A stretch of 64,000 nucleotides of DNA from SIG447 sp045577075. Lineage in GTDB: Bacteria > Bacillota > Clostridia > UMGS1883 > UMGS1540. The notes beneath the pieces are model-generated. The model saw nothing but the letters and a program-made list of their open reading frames with translations, was not told where the DNA came from and made no database searches. Made by a program: the position numbers and the translations under genes. This document shows positions 42,098-49,408 of this stretch, piece after piece. Every line of letters begins with the position of its first letter. The stretch's first letter is position 1. The stretch lies in NCBI GenBank assembly GCA_045577075.1, contig JAZNHR010000003.1, positions 1 through 64,000 on the forward strand, in the 5' to 3' direction.

Positions 42098-42331
42098 ATG
42101 AATATAAAGCTTGAACTATTAAGAAACTACATAGTTGACTTAATAAAATACAGAATAGAAGAGCTTGACATTGATGCATCGCAAATTGCTGATACTACTG
42201 CTATTCAAATGTTGTCTGAGATACAAAAAGTAATAAAGGACGAAGAATATTCCGATTTTGATGCTGTGGAGAAAATAGTTTGCATATTTGAAAACTATAA
42301 TATCGACTTTGGCTCTCGGCATGATTTTTAA
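42098..42331 (+). CDS. Small hypothetical protein divergent from the XRE regulator
   Basis: Not recognised. 77 aa, acidic, predicted mostly helical, beginning NIKLELLRNYIVDLIKYRIEELDID. No signal peptide, membrane segment or Cys motif. An ATG at 42053 would add 15 residues and overlap the inverted repeat; the ATG at 42098 has TTAGGAGAG and is preferred. Its AT-rich codons differ from the flanking housekeeping genes. It could be a small regulator-partner protein, for example a toxin-antitoxin-like or element-borne gene, but nothing in the sequence proves that. Confidence 0.6.
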   Translation: MNIKLELLRNYIVDLIKYRIEELDIDASQIADTTAIQMLSEIQKVIKDEEYSDFDAVEKIVCIFENYNIDFGSRHDF

Positions 42332-42372
42332 TATTTTATAAAAAGGCATCTATCCCTTCTAATCTTTCACGA

Positions 42373-42398
42373 AAAAAGCACCCCCCCGGGGGTGCTTT
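42373..42398. terminator. Bidirectional terminator between the small gene and the AraC gene
   Basis: AAAAGCACCCCC and GGGGGTGCTTTT form a long GC stem with almost no loop. A-tract on the left and T-tract on the right allow termination on both strands; the minus-strand T-run (six bases) is stronger and serves the AraC gene. Confidence 0.85.
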
Positions 42399-42399
42399 T

Positions 42400-43161
42400 C
42401 TAATTCCTCGCATACTGAGTCGGTGAAACACCGTATTTCTTTTTAAAGGCACGGCTGAAATATAAGGAGTCGTTATATCCGACGGAGGTGGCAATTTCCG
42501 TAATCGTATCAAATTCACCGCTATCCATAATTGTTTTGGCATGAGAAAGACGTTTCCCTAAAATATAGTTTTGTGGACTCATAGCATAATGGGCCTGAAA
42601 GAGTTTACGAAAATATGTGCCGGAAATGCCGCAAAGCCTATGTAAGGTTTCGATTTTCAGGTCAGCGTCAAAAATATGCTTTTTCAAATAGGAAACGGCA
42701 GGGGAAATGACGCTGAAATTCTTTTTATCGGCATAGGTTAAGCTTTCCAGGTTTTCAATATAGGCTAAAAGGGCGTAAAAAATGGAATAGCATTTATACT
42801 GCTCGGCAGTACCGCCAAATTTCCATAAATCGGCTAAAATGCCTTCGTACGTATCTGCCTCCTGAAACCCGTCCAATGCATAGACGGCAGGGACTGCGTT
42901 CGTTATTTCTGCCTCGAAAATGATGGAGACATACATACATGGCGTATTAGAAAGGGTGGCCATTTCATAGCTTGCCCCTTGCGGCAGAAAAAGGATTTCG
43001 CCGGGATGGGTATCTATGCAATGCGCAGAAAAGGTATGCCGGGATACGCCCGCGGTGCGAAGCACGAAGGCGTGGTTTTTTCGGCATACAACCGACGCTC
43101 GGTTTTTTGAAGTCCCCTTTGTAATTCGTATGATTTTTAAGTTTTCTATATTTTTAAACAT
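42400..43161 (-). CDS. AraC-family transcriptional regulator
   Basis: Protein of 253 aa with an N-terminal cupin-like sensor domain (~20-100, including HPGEILFLPQGASYEM) and a C-terminal double helix-turn-helix (~155-253). IETLHRLCGISGTYFRKLFQAHYAMSP-type sequence forms the first HTH, and ITEIATSVGYNDSLYFSRAFKKKYG the diagnostic second. Such regulators usually respond to a carbohydrate or small aromatic. It is divergent from the MATE exporter gene 181 bp away, which it may control (inference). GGTGGAGG precedes the ATG. Confidence 0.93.
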   Translation of the reverse strand: MFKNIENLKIIRITKGTSKNRASVVCRKNHAFVLRTAGVSRHTFSAHCIDTHPGEILFLPQGASYEMATLSNTPCMYVSIIFEAEITNAVPAVYALDGFQEADTYEGILADLWKFGGTAEQYKCYSIFYALLAYIENLESLTYADKKNFSVISPAVSYLKKHIFDADLKIETLHRLCGISGTYFRKLFQAHYAMSPQNYILGKRLSHAKTIMDSGEFDTITEIATSVGYNDSLYFSRAFKKKYGVSPTQYARN

Positions 43162-43297
43162 GGCAATCCTCCACCAAAGTGAAAGTTCCCTTATATTCTA
43201 GCATGTTTTTGTTTTAATTGCAAATCAAACCGAAAAACTTTGTTTCGAAAAATCCATATTGTTTCGTGTAGTCTATGTACATATCTTTTTCCTGTGC

Positions 43298-43303
43298 TAT
43301 AAT
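43298..43303 (+). promoter_or_regulatory. -10 element of the MATE gene promoter
   Basis: TATAAT about 40 bp before the ATG. No good -35 is seen at 17 bp (ATGTAC), consistent with a need for an activator such as the divergent AraC protein. The rest of the 181-bp spacer has no ORF. Confidence 0.5.
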
Positions 43304-43342
43304 TGAACCTGTAACAATTGGGCAGAAAAAGGGGAGAAGAGA

Positions 43343-44722
43343 ATGGGAGCACGCGCAAACAGCATTGATATGGTTGCAGGCCCACTTTGGGGTAAAATCT
43401 TAAAATTTGCGGTACTGTATATGCTGACGGCAGTTCTGCAGCATTTATATAGCGCGGCAGACGTTATCGTAGTTGGCAGGTTTGCCGGGCAGGAAGCCTT
43501 AGCTGGTGTAGGCACATGCACGGTTTTAGTCAATCTGTTTTTAAATTTTATTTTAGGCTTTTCAGCCGGAGCCACAATTGTGCTCGGCCAGGCCATCGGC
43601 GCAAAGGACAGGAAGGGGATTGGACAATCCTCCCACACGGCGATGGCAGTTGCAATCTGCGGCGGCTGTGTGGCCACGGCGATTTGTCTCCTCTTTACAA
43701 GGCCGCTACTTAACATGATTGATGTGCCGGAAAATGTTGTGAGCCAGGCATCCGTATATCTTCGTATTATTGCGGTTGGGTTTGTGCCGTCACTTATTTA
43801 TAATTTCGGCGCCGCAATCCTTCGCGCAAAAGGCGATACAAAACAAGCACTTTATATTGTGACGATTTCAGGCATTATCAATGTGCTTTTAAATCTTTTC
43901 TTTGTTTGTGTTTTTAAAATGCGCGCGGACGGTGTTGCAATCGCAACGGTCCTTTCCCAGATTTTCTCCGCGGTGGCAATTTTACATATTTTGTGCCACG
44001 AACCGGATGAAACCAGAATTGAAATAGGGAAAATACGGATTTATAAAAAGCCGTTTTTCAAGATTATACGTCTGGGACTGCCTTCGGGCATACAAAGCTC
44101 CGTGTATTCGGTTTCGAATATCTTGGTGCAGTCCAGCGTAAACAGCTTCGGGTCTGCCGCCATTGCAGGCAGTAGCGCGGCATCCAGCATAATGGAAATT
44201 TATAGCCATATGCACAATAGTGTCTATCAAGCATCTCTCGTCTTTGTGAGTCAGAATTTCGGCGCAAAGCAGTTTAAAAGAATTCAAAAAACAATGCTGA
44301 TTTGCGCGGCTTATGTTGCTGCAATTTGGGCATTCCAATCCATGGTTACATATTTCGGCGCAGAAATGTTAATCGGCCTGTATACGCCGAATGACCCGGC
44401 GGCGATGGAAATGGGGATTCGTAAAATGATCATTTTGGGATATTCGTATGGTTTACTGGGGCTGTTAAATGTCATGAACGGTGCACTTCGGGGCATGGGA
44501 GCTTCTTTTATAAACATGCTTATGTCCATCGCTGGGGTCTGCGGTATTCGTATTTTATGGATTTTGACTGCATTTCGCGCAATCGGCTCTTTTGAATCTT
44601 TGTTTTTCTGCTATCCGCTGTCCTGGATTGGCACGGCCTGCCTGCATTTTATGATGTTTTTGGCTGTCTTCAAAAAAGCGAAAAAAGTAAGCAATGTCGA
44701 AAAAGCGGAAGTATGTGCATAA
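43343..44722 (+). CDS. MATE-family efflux transporter
   Basis: Multidrug/toxin exporter of 459 aa with 12 predicted membrane helices. N-terminal PLWGKILKFAVLYMLTAVLQHLYSAADVIVVGRF is the typical opening (Y-N-x-x-D-equivalent region), and FNFGAAILRAKGDTK marks the end of the first half. The second half has LGLPSGIQSS and GALRGMG. Transport is probably Na+ or H+ driven. The divergent AraC regulator suggests inducible expression. The substrate is not predictable. GGGGAGAAG ribosome site. Confidence 0.94.
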   Translation: MGARANSIDMVAGPLWGKILKFAVLYMLTAVLQHLYSAADVIVVGRFAGQEALAGVGTCTVLVNLFLNFILGFSAGATIVLGQAIGAKDRKGIGQSSHTAMAVAICGGCVATAICLLFTRPLLNMIDVPENVVSQASVYLRIIAVGFVPSLIYNFGAAILRAKGDTKQALYIVTISGIINVLLNLFFVCVFKMRADGVAIATVLSQIFSAVAILHILCHEPDETRIEIGKIRIYKKPFFKIIRLGLPSGIQSSVYSVSNILVQSSVNSFGSAAIAGSSAASSIMEIYSHMHNSVYQASLVFVSQNFGAKQFKRIQKTMLICAAYVAAIWAFQSMVTYFGAEMLIGLYTPNDPAAMEMGIRKMIILGYSYGLLGLLNVMNGALRGMGASFINMLMSIAGVCGIRILWILTAFRAIGSFESLFFCYPLSWIGTACLHFMMFLAVFKKAKKVSNVEKAEVCA

Positions 44723-44748
44723 AAAATACATTTTATTCCATTTTTGTA

Positions 44749-44777
44749 TTGAAATTTCTTTCAAAATGTGGTATAGT
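44749..44777 (+). promoter_or_regulatory. Sigma-A promoter of purC
   Basis: TTGAAA (44749-44754), 17-bp spacer, TATAGT (44772-44777), about 40 bp before the purC ATG. No PurBox or purine riboswitch was recognised. Confidence 0.8.
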
Positions 44778-44818
44778 ATTTTTATTAAAGCTAAATCTTG
44801 CGAAAAGGGGCATGCGAA

Positions 44819-45502
44819 ATGAAGAAAATTTATGAAGGCAAAACAAAAGATGTATTTAGTCTTGAAAACGGCAACGTACTCTTAAAGTTTAAAGATGACT
44901 GCACGGGTAAAGACGGCGTGTTCGATCCCGGCGAAAATTCCGTCGGTCTTAAAATCGAAGGCATCGGCCGCGAAAACCTGAGAACGTCCATTTATTATTT
45001 TGACTTGCTGAAAAAAGCAGGCATTAAAACCCACTACGTGAGTGCTGATGTGGAAGAAGCCACCATGGAAGTTCTGCCCGGCAAAGTGTTCGGTCACGGT
45101 CTGGAAGTTATTTGCCGTCTTGTGGCAACCGGCAGCTTTATTCGCAGATACGGCGAATATATTGAAGACGGCACACCCCTTCCCGGCGGCTATGTAGAAT
45201 GTACCTTTAAGAATGACGAAAAGGGCGATCCCTTAGTTACCGGCGAAGGCCTTGCAGCCCTCGGCGTTATGACCCCGGCGATGTTTGAAAGCATGAAGGA
45301 ACAGACCTTGAAAATCACAAAGATTGTTGCTGACGACCTGAAAACCATCGGTCTTGACCTTTGGGATATTAAGTTTGAATTTGGCTACAACAATGACGAA
45401 GTTATCCTGATTGACGAAATTGCTTCCGGCAACATGCGCGTATATAAGGACGGCAAAATTGTAGAACCGGTAGAACTGACAAAGCTCATCTTAAATCGTT
45501 AA
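44819..45502 (+). CDS. purC: Phosphoribosylaminoimidazole-succinocarboxamide synthase
   Basis: SAICAR synthetase of de novo purine synthesis, about 227 aa. YEGKTKDVF opens the ATP-binding fold. LPLEVICR-like (GLEVICRLVATGSFIRRYG) and PLPGGYVE segments follow, then DLWDIKFEFG and the metal-binding ILIDEIASGNMR. A TTG at 44798 is in frame, but the ATG at 44819 with AAAAGGGG is the family start. It stands alone with its own promoter and terminator, not in a pur operon. Confidence 0.96.
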   Translation: MKKIYEGKTKDVFSLENGNVLLKFKDDCTGKDGVFDPGENSVGLKIEGIGRENLRTSIYYFDLLKKAGIKTHYVSADVEEATMEVLPGKVFGHGLEVICRLVATGSFIRRYGEYIEDGTPLPGGYVECTFKNDEKGDPLVTGEGLAALGVMTPAMFESMKEQTLKITKIVADDLKTIGLDLWDIKFEFGYNNDEVILIDEIASGNMRVYKDGKIVEPVELTKLILNR

Positions 45503-45515
45503 ACTGCGGTAAAAG

Positions 45516-45538
45516 AGCACCCTTCGGGGTGCTTTTTT
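45516..45538 (+). terminator. Terminator of purC
   Basis: AGCACCC, TTCG tetraloop, GGGTGCT, followed by TTTTT. Confidence 0.93.
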
Positions 45539-45644
45539 GATGTAAAAACAAAGAATTTGCCGAAAGAGCGACACATTTTGAAAGGCGGTGCATATAGTAA
45601 AGTGAGGCGTTTTTCAGTTTACGCCTTGGATGGGAGATGAGGCA

Positions 45645-45866
45645 ATGAATGTACAAGTACGGTCCATGACGGAAGCGGTCAGAATCAAGCAGATGCTGGC
45701 GGCAAAGGGTATTCCTGCAAAGGTAATACAAACGCCGCTCTCCATGCGGCAGGGCGGATGCGGGTATTCCTTGCAGCTACAGCCCCAGGCGCTGGAAGAA
45801 GCAGAAAAAGCAGCAGAAAAGGCAAAAATCCGGATTCTCAGCGTACAGAGGAGCAGGCGCGAATGA
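45645..45866 (+). CDS. DUF3343 small protein, putative sulfur/selenium carrier
   Basis: Protein of 73 aa. The family signature is a mercaptan-carrying GCGYSL loop (~40) after an RQ/RMGQ-like segment, followed by an Ala/Glu/Lys-rich helix. DUF3343 is annotated as a putative Se/S carrier and is commonly paired with a cysteine desulfurase, as here (ATGA overlap). An ATG at 45630 adds five residues, but GATGAGG favours 45645. A role as acceptor of the persulfide from the downstream enzyme is inference. Confidence 0.8.
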   Translation: MNVQVRSMTEAVRIKQMLAAKGIPAKVIQTPLSMRQGGCGYSLQLQPQALEEAEKAAEKAKIRILSVQRSRRE

Positions 45867-47002
45867 TTTATCTTGATAACGGTGCAACCTCCTTTCCGAA
45901 ACCCCGGTCGGTGCATGCAGCGTATGCAGACTGCATGCAAAGGTATGCTGCAAACGCAGGCAGGGGTGCACACAAATTCAGCATTATGGCGGCAGAAAAA
46001 ATATGGGAGACCCGTGGACTTTTAGCCACGCTCTTTCATATTGAGACAGCAGAAAGAATCGTTTTTACGCAAAACTGCACGGAAGGCATCAATCTCGCCC
46101 TAAAGGGCATCGCATTACCGGGGGAGGACATTGTGATTTCTGATATGGAGCATAACAGTGTTTATAGACCTTGTGTTGCAATGGCAGAAAAAGGCGTCCG
46201 CACGCTTTTTGCCAAGTCGGATGAAGACGGATATGTTTCGCCCGAGGCTGTTTTCAAGGAAATTACGCCCCGAACACGTCTTGTTTGCATCCAGCATGCT
46301 TCCAATGTTTCCGGTGGTATAAACCCGATTCGGGAAATCGGCCGGGGCCTTCGAGACAGGGGTATTTTGTTTATGGTAGATGCGGCGCAAACAGCAGGTA
46401 ATGTAGATATTGACGTTTTGCGGGATTGCATTGATATTCTGGCGTTCCCCGGGCACAAAGGCCTCTTAGGCCCACAGGGGACAGGGGGGCTGTATGTAAG
46501 GGAAGGCATCCCGATACAAACGCTTCGCGAGGGCGGTACGGGCAGCGGCTCGGAAAGTCCGCATATGCCTGACTTTTTGCCGGACAGGCTTGAAAGCGGC
46601 ACACTCAATCTCCCCGGCATTGCAGGGCTTGGGGCAGGGGTTCGGTTTGTGCTTCGGCACGGGGTAGAAACTATAGGCACCCACGAACGGCGCCTTGCCG
46701 AACTTTTTATACAAAAGATAAAACCTCTTAGAAACGTCCGCATTCTAGGCCCGCAGGAGGCAGGCAGGCGTACGGGCGTAGTTTCTCTCGTGGCAGAGGG
46801 GAAAGACGCTTCGTTCCTTGCGGAAATACTCGACCGTAAATATGGCATTGCCGTGCGGGCAGGTCTACACTGTGCGCCACTTGCGGCGGCAAGGTTTGGT
46901 ATTTTAAAGGAAGGCAGTGTGCGGTTTTCGCCCGGGGTGTTTACAACCAAACGCGAGGTGGAATATGCAGCAGGAGCAATGTGGGAAATCCTTTCGGAAT
47001 AG
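45863..47002 (+). CDS. Cysteine desulfurase family protein (class II, CsdA-like)
   Basis: PLP enzyme of 379 aa producing alanine and an enzyme persulfide from cysteine. IYLDNGATSFPKP opens the fold. EHNSVYRPC, CIQHASNVSGG, VDAAQTAGN and the PLP-Lys in AFPGHKGLLGPQG (~195) follow. The active-site Cys lies in AVRAGLHCAPLA near the C-terminus. The ATG overlaps the DUF3343 stop; the longer frame from 45758 reads through that gene. The dedicated acceptor is probably the DUF3343 protein rather than SufU or IscU, neither of which is present. Confidence 0.92.
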   Translation: MIYLDNGATSFPKPRSVHAAYADCMQRYAANAGRGAHKFSIMAAEKIWETRGLLATLFHIETAERIVFTQNCTEGINLALKGIALPGEDIVISDMEHNSVYRPCVAMAEKGVRTLFAKSDEDGYVSPEAVFKEITPRTRLVCIQHASNVSGGINPIREIGRGLRDRGILFMVDAAQTAGNVDIDVLRDCIDILAFPGHKGLLGPQGTGGLYVREGIPIQTLREGGTGSGSESPHMPDFLPDRLESGTLNLPGIAGLGAGVRFVLRHGVETIGTHERRLAELFIQKIKPLRNVRILGPQEAGRRTGVVSLVAEGKDASFLAEILDRKYGIAVRAGLHCAPLAAARFGILKEGSVRFSPGVFTTKREVEYAAGAMWEILSE

Positions 47003-47014
47003 CATAAAAACAAA

Positions 47015-47048
47015 GTCGTGTGCATACGTTTTATGCACACGGCTTTTT
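47015..47048 (+). terminator. Terminator of the desulfurase unit
   Basis: GTCGTGTGCATA and TATGCACACGGC pair over 12 bp, with one G-U, followed by TTTTT. Confidence 0.9.
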
Positions 47049-47067
47049 AGTAGTGGGGAGGAGTAGT

Positions 47068-47304
47068 ATGCGAATTTATGATTTTCGACAAAAGGAAGTC
47101 ATTAACCTTGCGGATGGCACAAGACTGGGGTATGTGTTTGATGCAGAAATCGATAAGGAAACGGGAAGGGTAAAGGCGTTGATTATCCCGGGGCAGGGTA
47201 AAATGCTGGGCCTTTTTGGAAAAGATAACGAGTATTCCATTCCCTGGGAGAGTATTAAAAAAATCGGTGACGATATTGTACTTATCGACACCGATCTTGG
47301 ATAA
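47068..47304 (+). CDS. YlmC/YmxH-family PRC-barrel protein
   Basis: Protein of 78 aa with one PRC-barrel fold: MRIYDFRQKEVINLADGTRLGYV, then DAEIDKETGRVKALIIPG and IPWESIKKIGDDIVLID. YlmC/YmxH genes are conserved in spore formers, and Bacillus YmxH-like genes sit in sporulation neighbourhoods; exact role unknown. The ATG with GGGGAGGAG is chosen over 47020. Its last 23 bp overlap the convergent rnmV gene, and no terminator separates them. Confidence 0.9.
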   Translation: MRIYDFRQKEVINLADGTRLGYVFDAEIDKETGRVKALIIPGQGKMLGLFGKDNEYSIPWESIKKIGDDIVLIDTDLG

Positions 47305-47857
47305 ACTGTTTATACTCTTCATACGTCATGAGCGAATTTGCCGCCGAGAGGAGCGCCTTTGCGGAAAGACGGGGCGGAAGGTGCAGATGCCGGGCAAGGT
47401 CTGCGCGAAGAAACGCACTTTTTTCGCCACCGGAAAGACCATCCCGATAAAAATCCATACTTGTAATTTGCCGCGCGGAAGCGTCCGCAGGGGTGGCAAC
47501 GGCGCGGAGTACCTCTAAAAGCGTTTCGCGCCCTATGCCCTCGACGCCAAGGGTGCCTTCCGCGGAAGGGCGGTTTTTACGTTTTTCCTTGCCGGGCAGG
47601 GCAGGAATATAGGCGTGGCGCACAACCCCTGTCTGTATGCGCTCTGTTAAAAAAGAACGAATTTTAAAGCCAGCGGCGTCCGAGTCCATTAAAATAATAA
47701 TGCCTGTTTTTTCGGCAAGGCTGCGAATATACGAAAGCCGCGCCTCGTCCGTGAAAATAGAAAACCCGTAGGTGGGGACTACAAGGGCTTCGCAAACGCT
47801 AGCAAGTGTAATTTTATCGTATATACCTTCTACAATAATAGCTTCTTTGATTTTCAT
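47282..47857 (-). CDS. rnmV: Ribonuclease M5
   Basis: Toprim-domain endonuclease of 191 aa that matures 5S rRNA in low-GC Gram-positives. IKEAIIVEGIYDK holds the Toprim Glu, TDEARL and IILMDSDAAGFKIRSFL the DxD motif. AYIPALPGKEKR and GVEGIGRETLLEVLR match the RNase M5 conserved tail. Its start shares one base with the stop of the upstream phosphatase gene. rsmA (ksgA), the usual partner, is absent. Confidence 0.93.
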   Translation of the reverse strand: MKIKEAIIVEGIYDKITLASVCEALVVPTYGFSIFTDEARLSYIRSLAEKTGIIILMDSDAAGFKIRSFLTERIQTGVVRHAYIPALPGKEKRKNRPSAEGTLGVEGIGRETLLEVLRAVATPADASARQITSMDFYRDGLSGGEKSAFLRADLARHLHLPPRLSAKALLSAANSLMTYEEYKQFIQDRCR

Positions 47858-48495
47858 TACATCTGTGTTGTCGGTGCGTCGGCTAATTCTCCGAGGAATC
47901 GGTTTTCACCGTCCAGAAGGATTGCCTGCGTACCGTCCTTTTTATAGTTTACAATCGTTATGGAGGCGTTTGGCGGGGAACTAATGGCAGTAAGGGATGA
48001 AAGGGGTACCCCGACCCATGCAGTCTTTAAAACGCGGATGGGTGTGGCATGGGTGATAACCGCCACCGTCTCTCCGGCGTGTTTTTTCACAATATCCTCT
48101 ATGGCGGCGCGGGTGCGGTCAAATAACTGTTGCATATTTTCGCCGCCGTGAGGCCGGAAGGACGTTTTCCCCGTTCGCCATATTTTATAGTCCTCGTTTG
48201 CGTTTAAGAACAAAAAGTCCTTTTTCTGCCATGCGCCGGCATGAATTTCCCGCAGCCTTGCATCCGTAAAAACAGGGAGACCTAAAAGCGCGGCAATGGG
48301 ACGGGCAGTTTCGGTGCAGCGGCACAGGTCACTTGCATAGACTGCGGCAATGGGGTAGTCCTTTAAAAAATCTGCCATCAGCCTCGCTTGCTCGCGTCCA
48401 AGGCTTGTCAGTGGCACGTCCACATGCCCGGCAAAAAAATTGTCTGTGTTTGCAAGGCTTTGCCCGTGGCGGACAAAGATAAGTCTGGTATCCAT
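47857..48495 (-). CDS. Histidine phosphatase superfamily protein
   Basis: Phosphoglycerate-mutase-like phosphatase of 212 aa. The phosphohistidine motif is FVRHGQS, with the second catalytic core residues in SDLCRCTETARPIA, REIHAGAWQ and VITHATPIRV. Substrates in this family range from alpha-ribazole-5-phosphate to phosphoglycerate and cannot be assigned. The ATG at 48495 has AAGGAATAC upstream; the longer frame runs through the preceding hairpin. It is immediately upstream of rnmV (1-bp overlap). Confidence 0.9.
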   Translation of the reverse strand: MDTRLIFVRHGQSLANTDNFFAGHVDVPLTSLGREQARLMADFLKDYPIAAVYASDLCRCTETARPIAALLGLPVFTDARLREIHAGAWQKKDFLFLNANEDYKIWRTGKTSFRPHGGENMQQLFDRTRAAIEDIVKKHAGETVAVITHATPIRVLKTAWVGVPLSSLTAISSPPNASITIVNYKKDGTQAILLDGENRFLGELADAPTTQM

Positions 48496-48521
48496 TATGT
48501 ATTCCTTTCTTATGTACCAAA

Positions 48522-48555
48522 GCCGTTCCAAACACAAATCTATATTTGGAACGGC
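48522..48555 (-). terminator. Hairpin downstream of the broken kinase gene
   Basis: A perfect 11-bp inverted repeat (GCCGTTCCAAA with TTTGGAACGGC) and a 12-nt loop separate the kinase remnant from the phosphatase gene. The following T-run is short, so termination may be partial. Confidence 0.65.
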
Positions 48556-48561
48556 GTTATA

Positions 48562-49396
48562 TTATGGGTGTAAAAGGGTGCTGCCACCAATAAATTCCCG
48601 TAAAATCGAAGTGCTCGGCACTATATCGGGGGCGATAGGCTCAAATGCCCCGATAAATTCCAAAAGCCGCGCCGCCGTTTCCGCATGTTCCGGATGCTTG
48701 AGGGCAGATTGTAAAAGTGGCTCTGCTTTTTTGCGGTATACGGCAAATTCGTAGGAAAGGGAAGAATTAAAAATTACGTCTGCTGTTTCCTCATAAGGAA
48801 AAATATTTTTCACTTCTCCTTTTTGCACGTCTCCCCACATATAGAGCGTACCTGCAGCGTCTGTGTTTCTAAACTGGCTGTCACGGGTCATGCGCCGAAG
48901 GAGGCGCGTGTCCGTAGGAGAAATGGGGTTGTAGCGGTCAAAACAAAGCACCGTGAGGGCACTGCAGTAAATGCGATAGAGGAACGCAGAGGGGATACCG
49001 CGCGTCAGCTTTTCGTTTAGCGCGTGAATGCCTTCCACTAAAAGCACGGTGCCTTCGGGAAGGGAAAATGTTCGTCCTTCCTTTGCCCGTTTTCCGGTTT
49101 GAAAGTCAAATTTCGGCACAATCCCCGTCGCCACTTTCCCGAAGAAGGCGCATAGCCTCTTCCTTCGGGTACGTCATAGGCGTAAGGGGAAGCTTTTCTC
49201 GGATAAACTGCCGCATGCAGTCTGTCAGGGCACCGAGGTCCTCCTCTGTGGGGATATGGCCCGGCAACTCGCAGTAGGTAGAGCGATTTACGGATTGGTG
49301 CACCTCGGGTGCTTTGCCGGGGAATACTTTTTCACAGGCGGCAAATAAAGTGAACAAAAGACTTTGGCGCAAGGCGCGATACTTTTCTTCCGGCAT
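48562..49396 (-). pseudogene. Nucleoside (uridine-type) kinase, inactivated by an internal deletion
   Basis: Two overlapping frames match distant parts of the ~550-aa clostridial nucleoside kinases. The first (49396-49106, 96 aa) matches an N-terminal section (YRALRQSLLFTLFAACEKVFPG, then STYCELPGH). The second (49134-48562, 190 aa) matches the kinase C-terminal half, with PKFDFQTGKRAKEG, LLVEGIHALNEKLT and RDSQFRNTDA. The region that should join them, including the P-loop (GPSSSGKTT-type) and lid, is absent, and the frame changes at the junction near 49110-49130. Without a P-loop neither piece can phosphorylate. The coordinates cover both frames. A sequencing error could explain a frameshift but not the missing ~300 residues. 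Confidence 0.75.
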
Positions 49397-49408
49397 TCCG
49401 GGTCTCCG

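Larger units (their letters stand above)
41400..42384. other. Possible small island or excision scar next to tRNA-Ser, bounded by 17-bp direct repeats
   Basis: CACGAAAAAAGCACCCC occurs exactly at 41400-41416 (across the tRNA CCA end and its terminator) and again at 42368-42384. Between the copies lie the tRNA-tail repeats, an XRE regulator and a small gene, in sequence clearly more AT-rich than the neighbours. No integrase is present. Because the repeat overlaps terminator-like sequence, chance similarity of two terminators is the main alternative. Confidence 0.4.
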
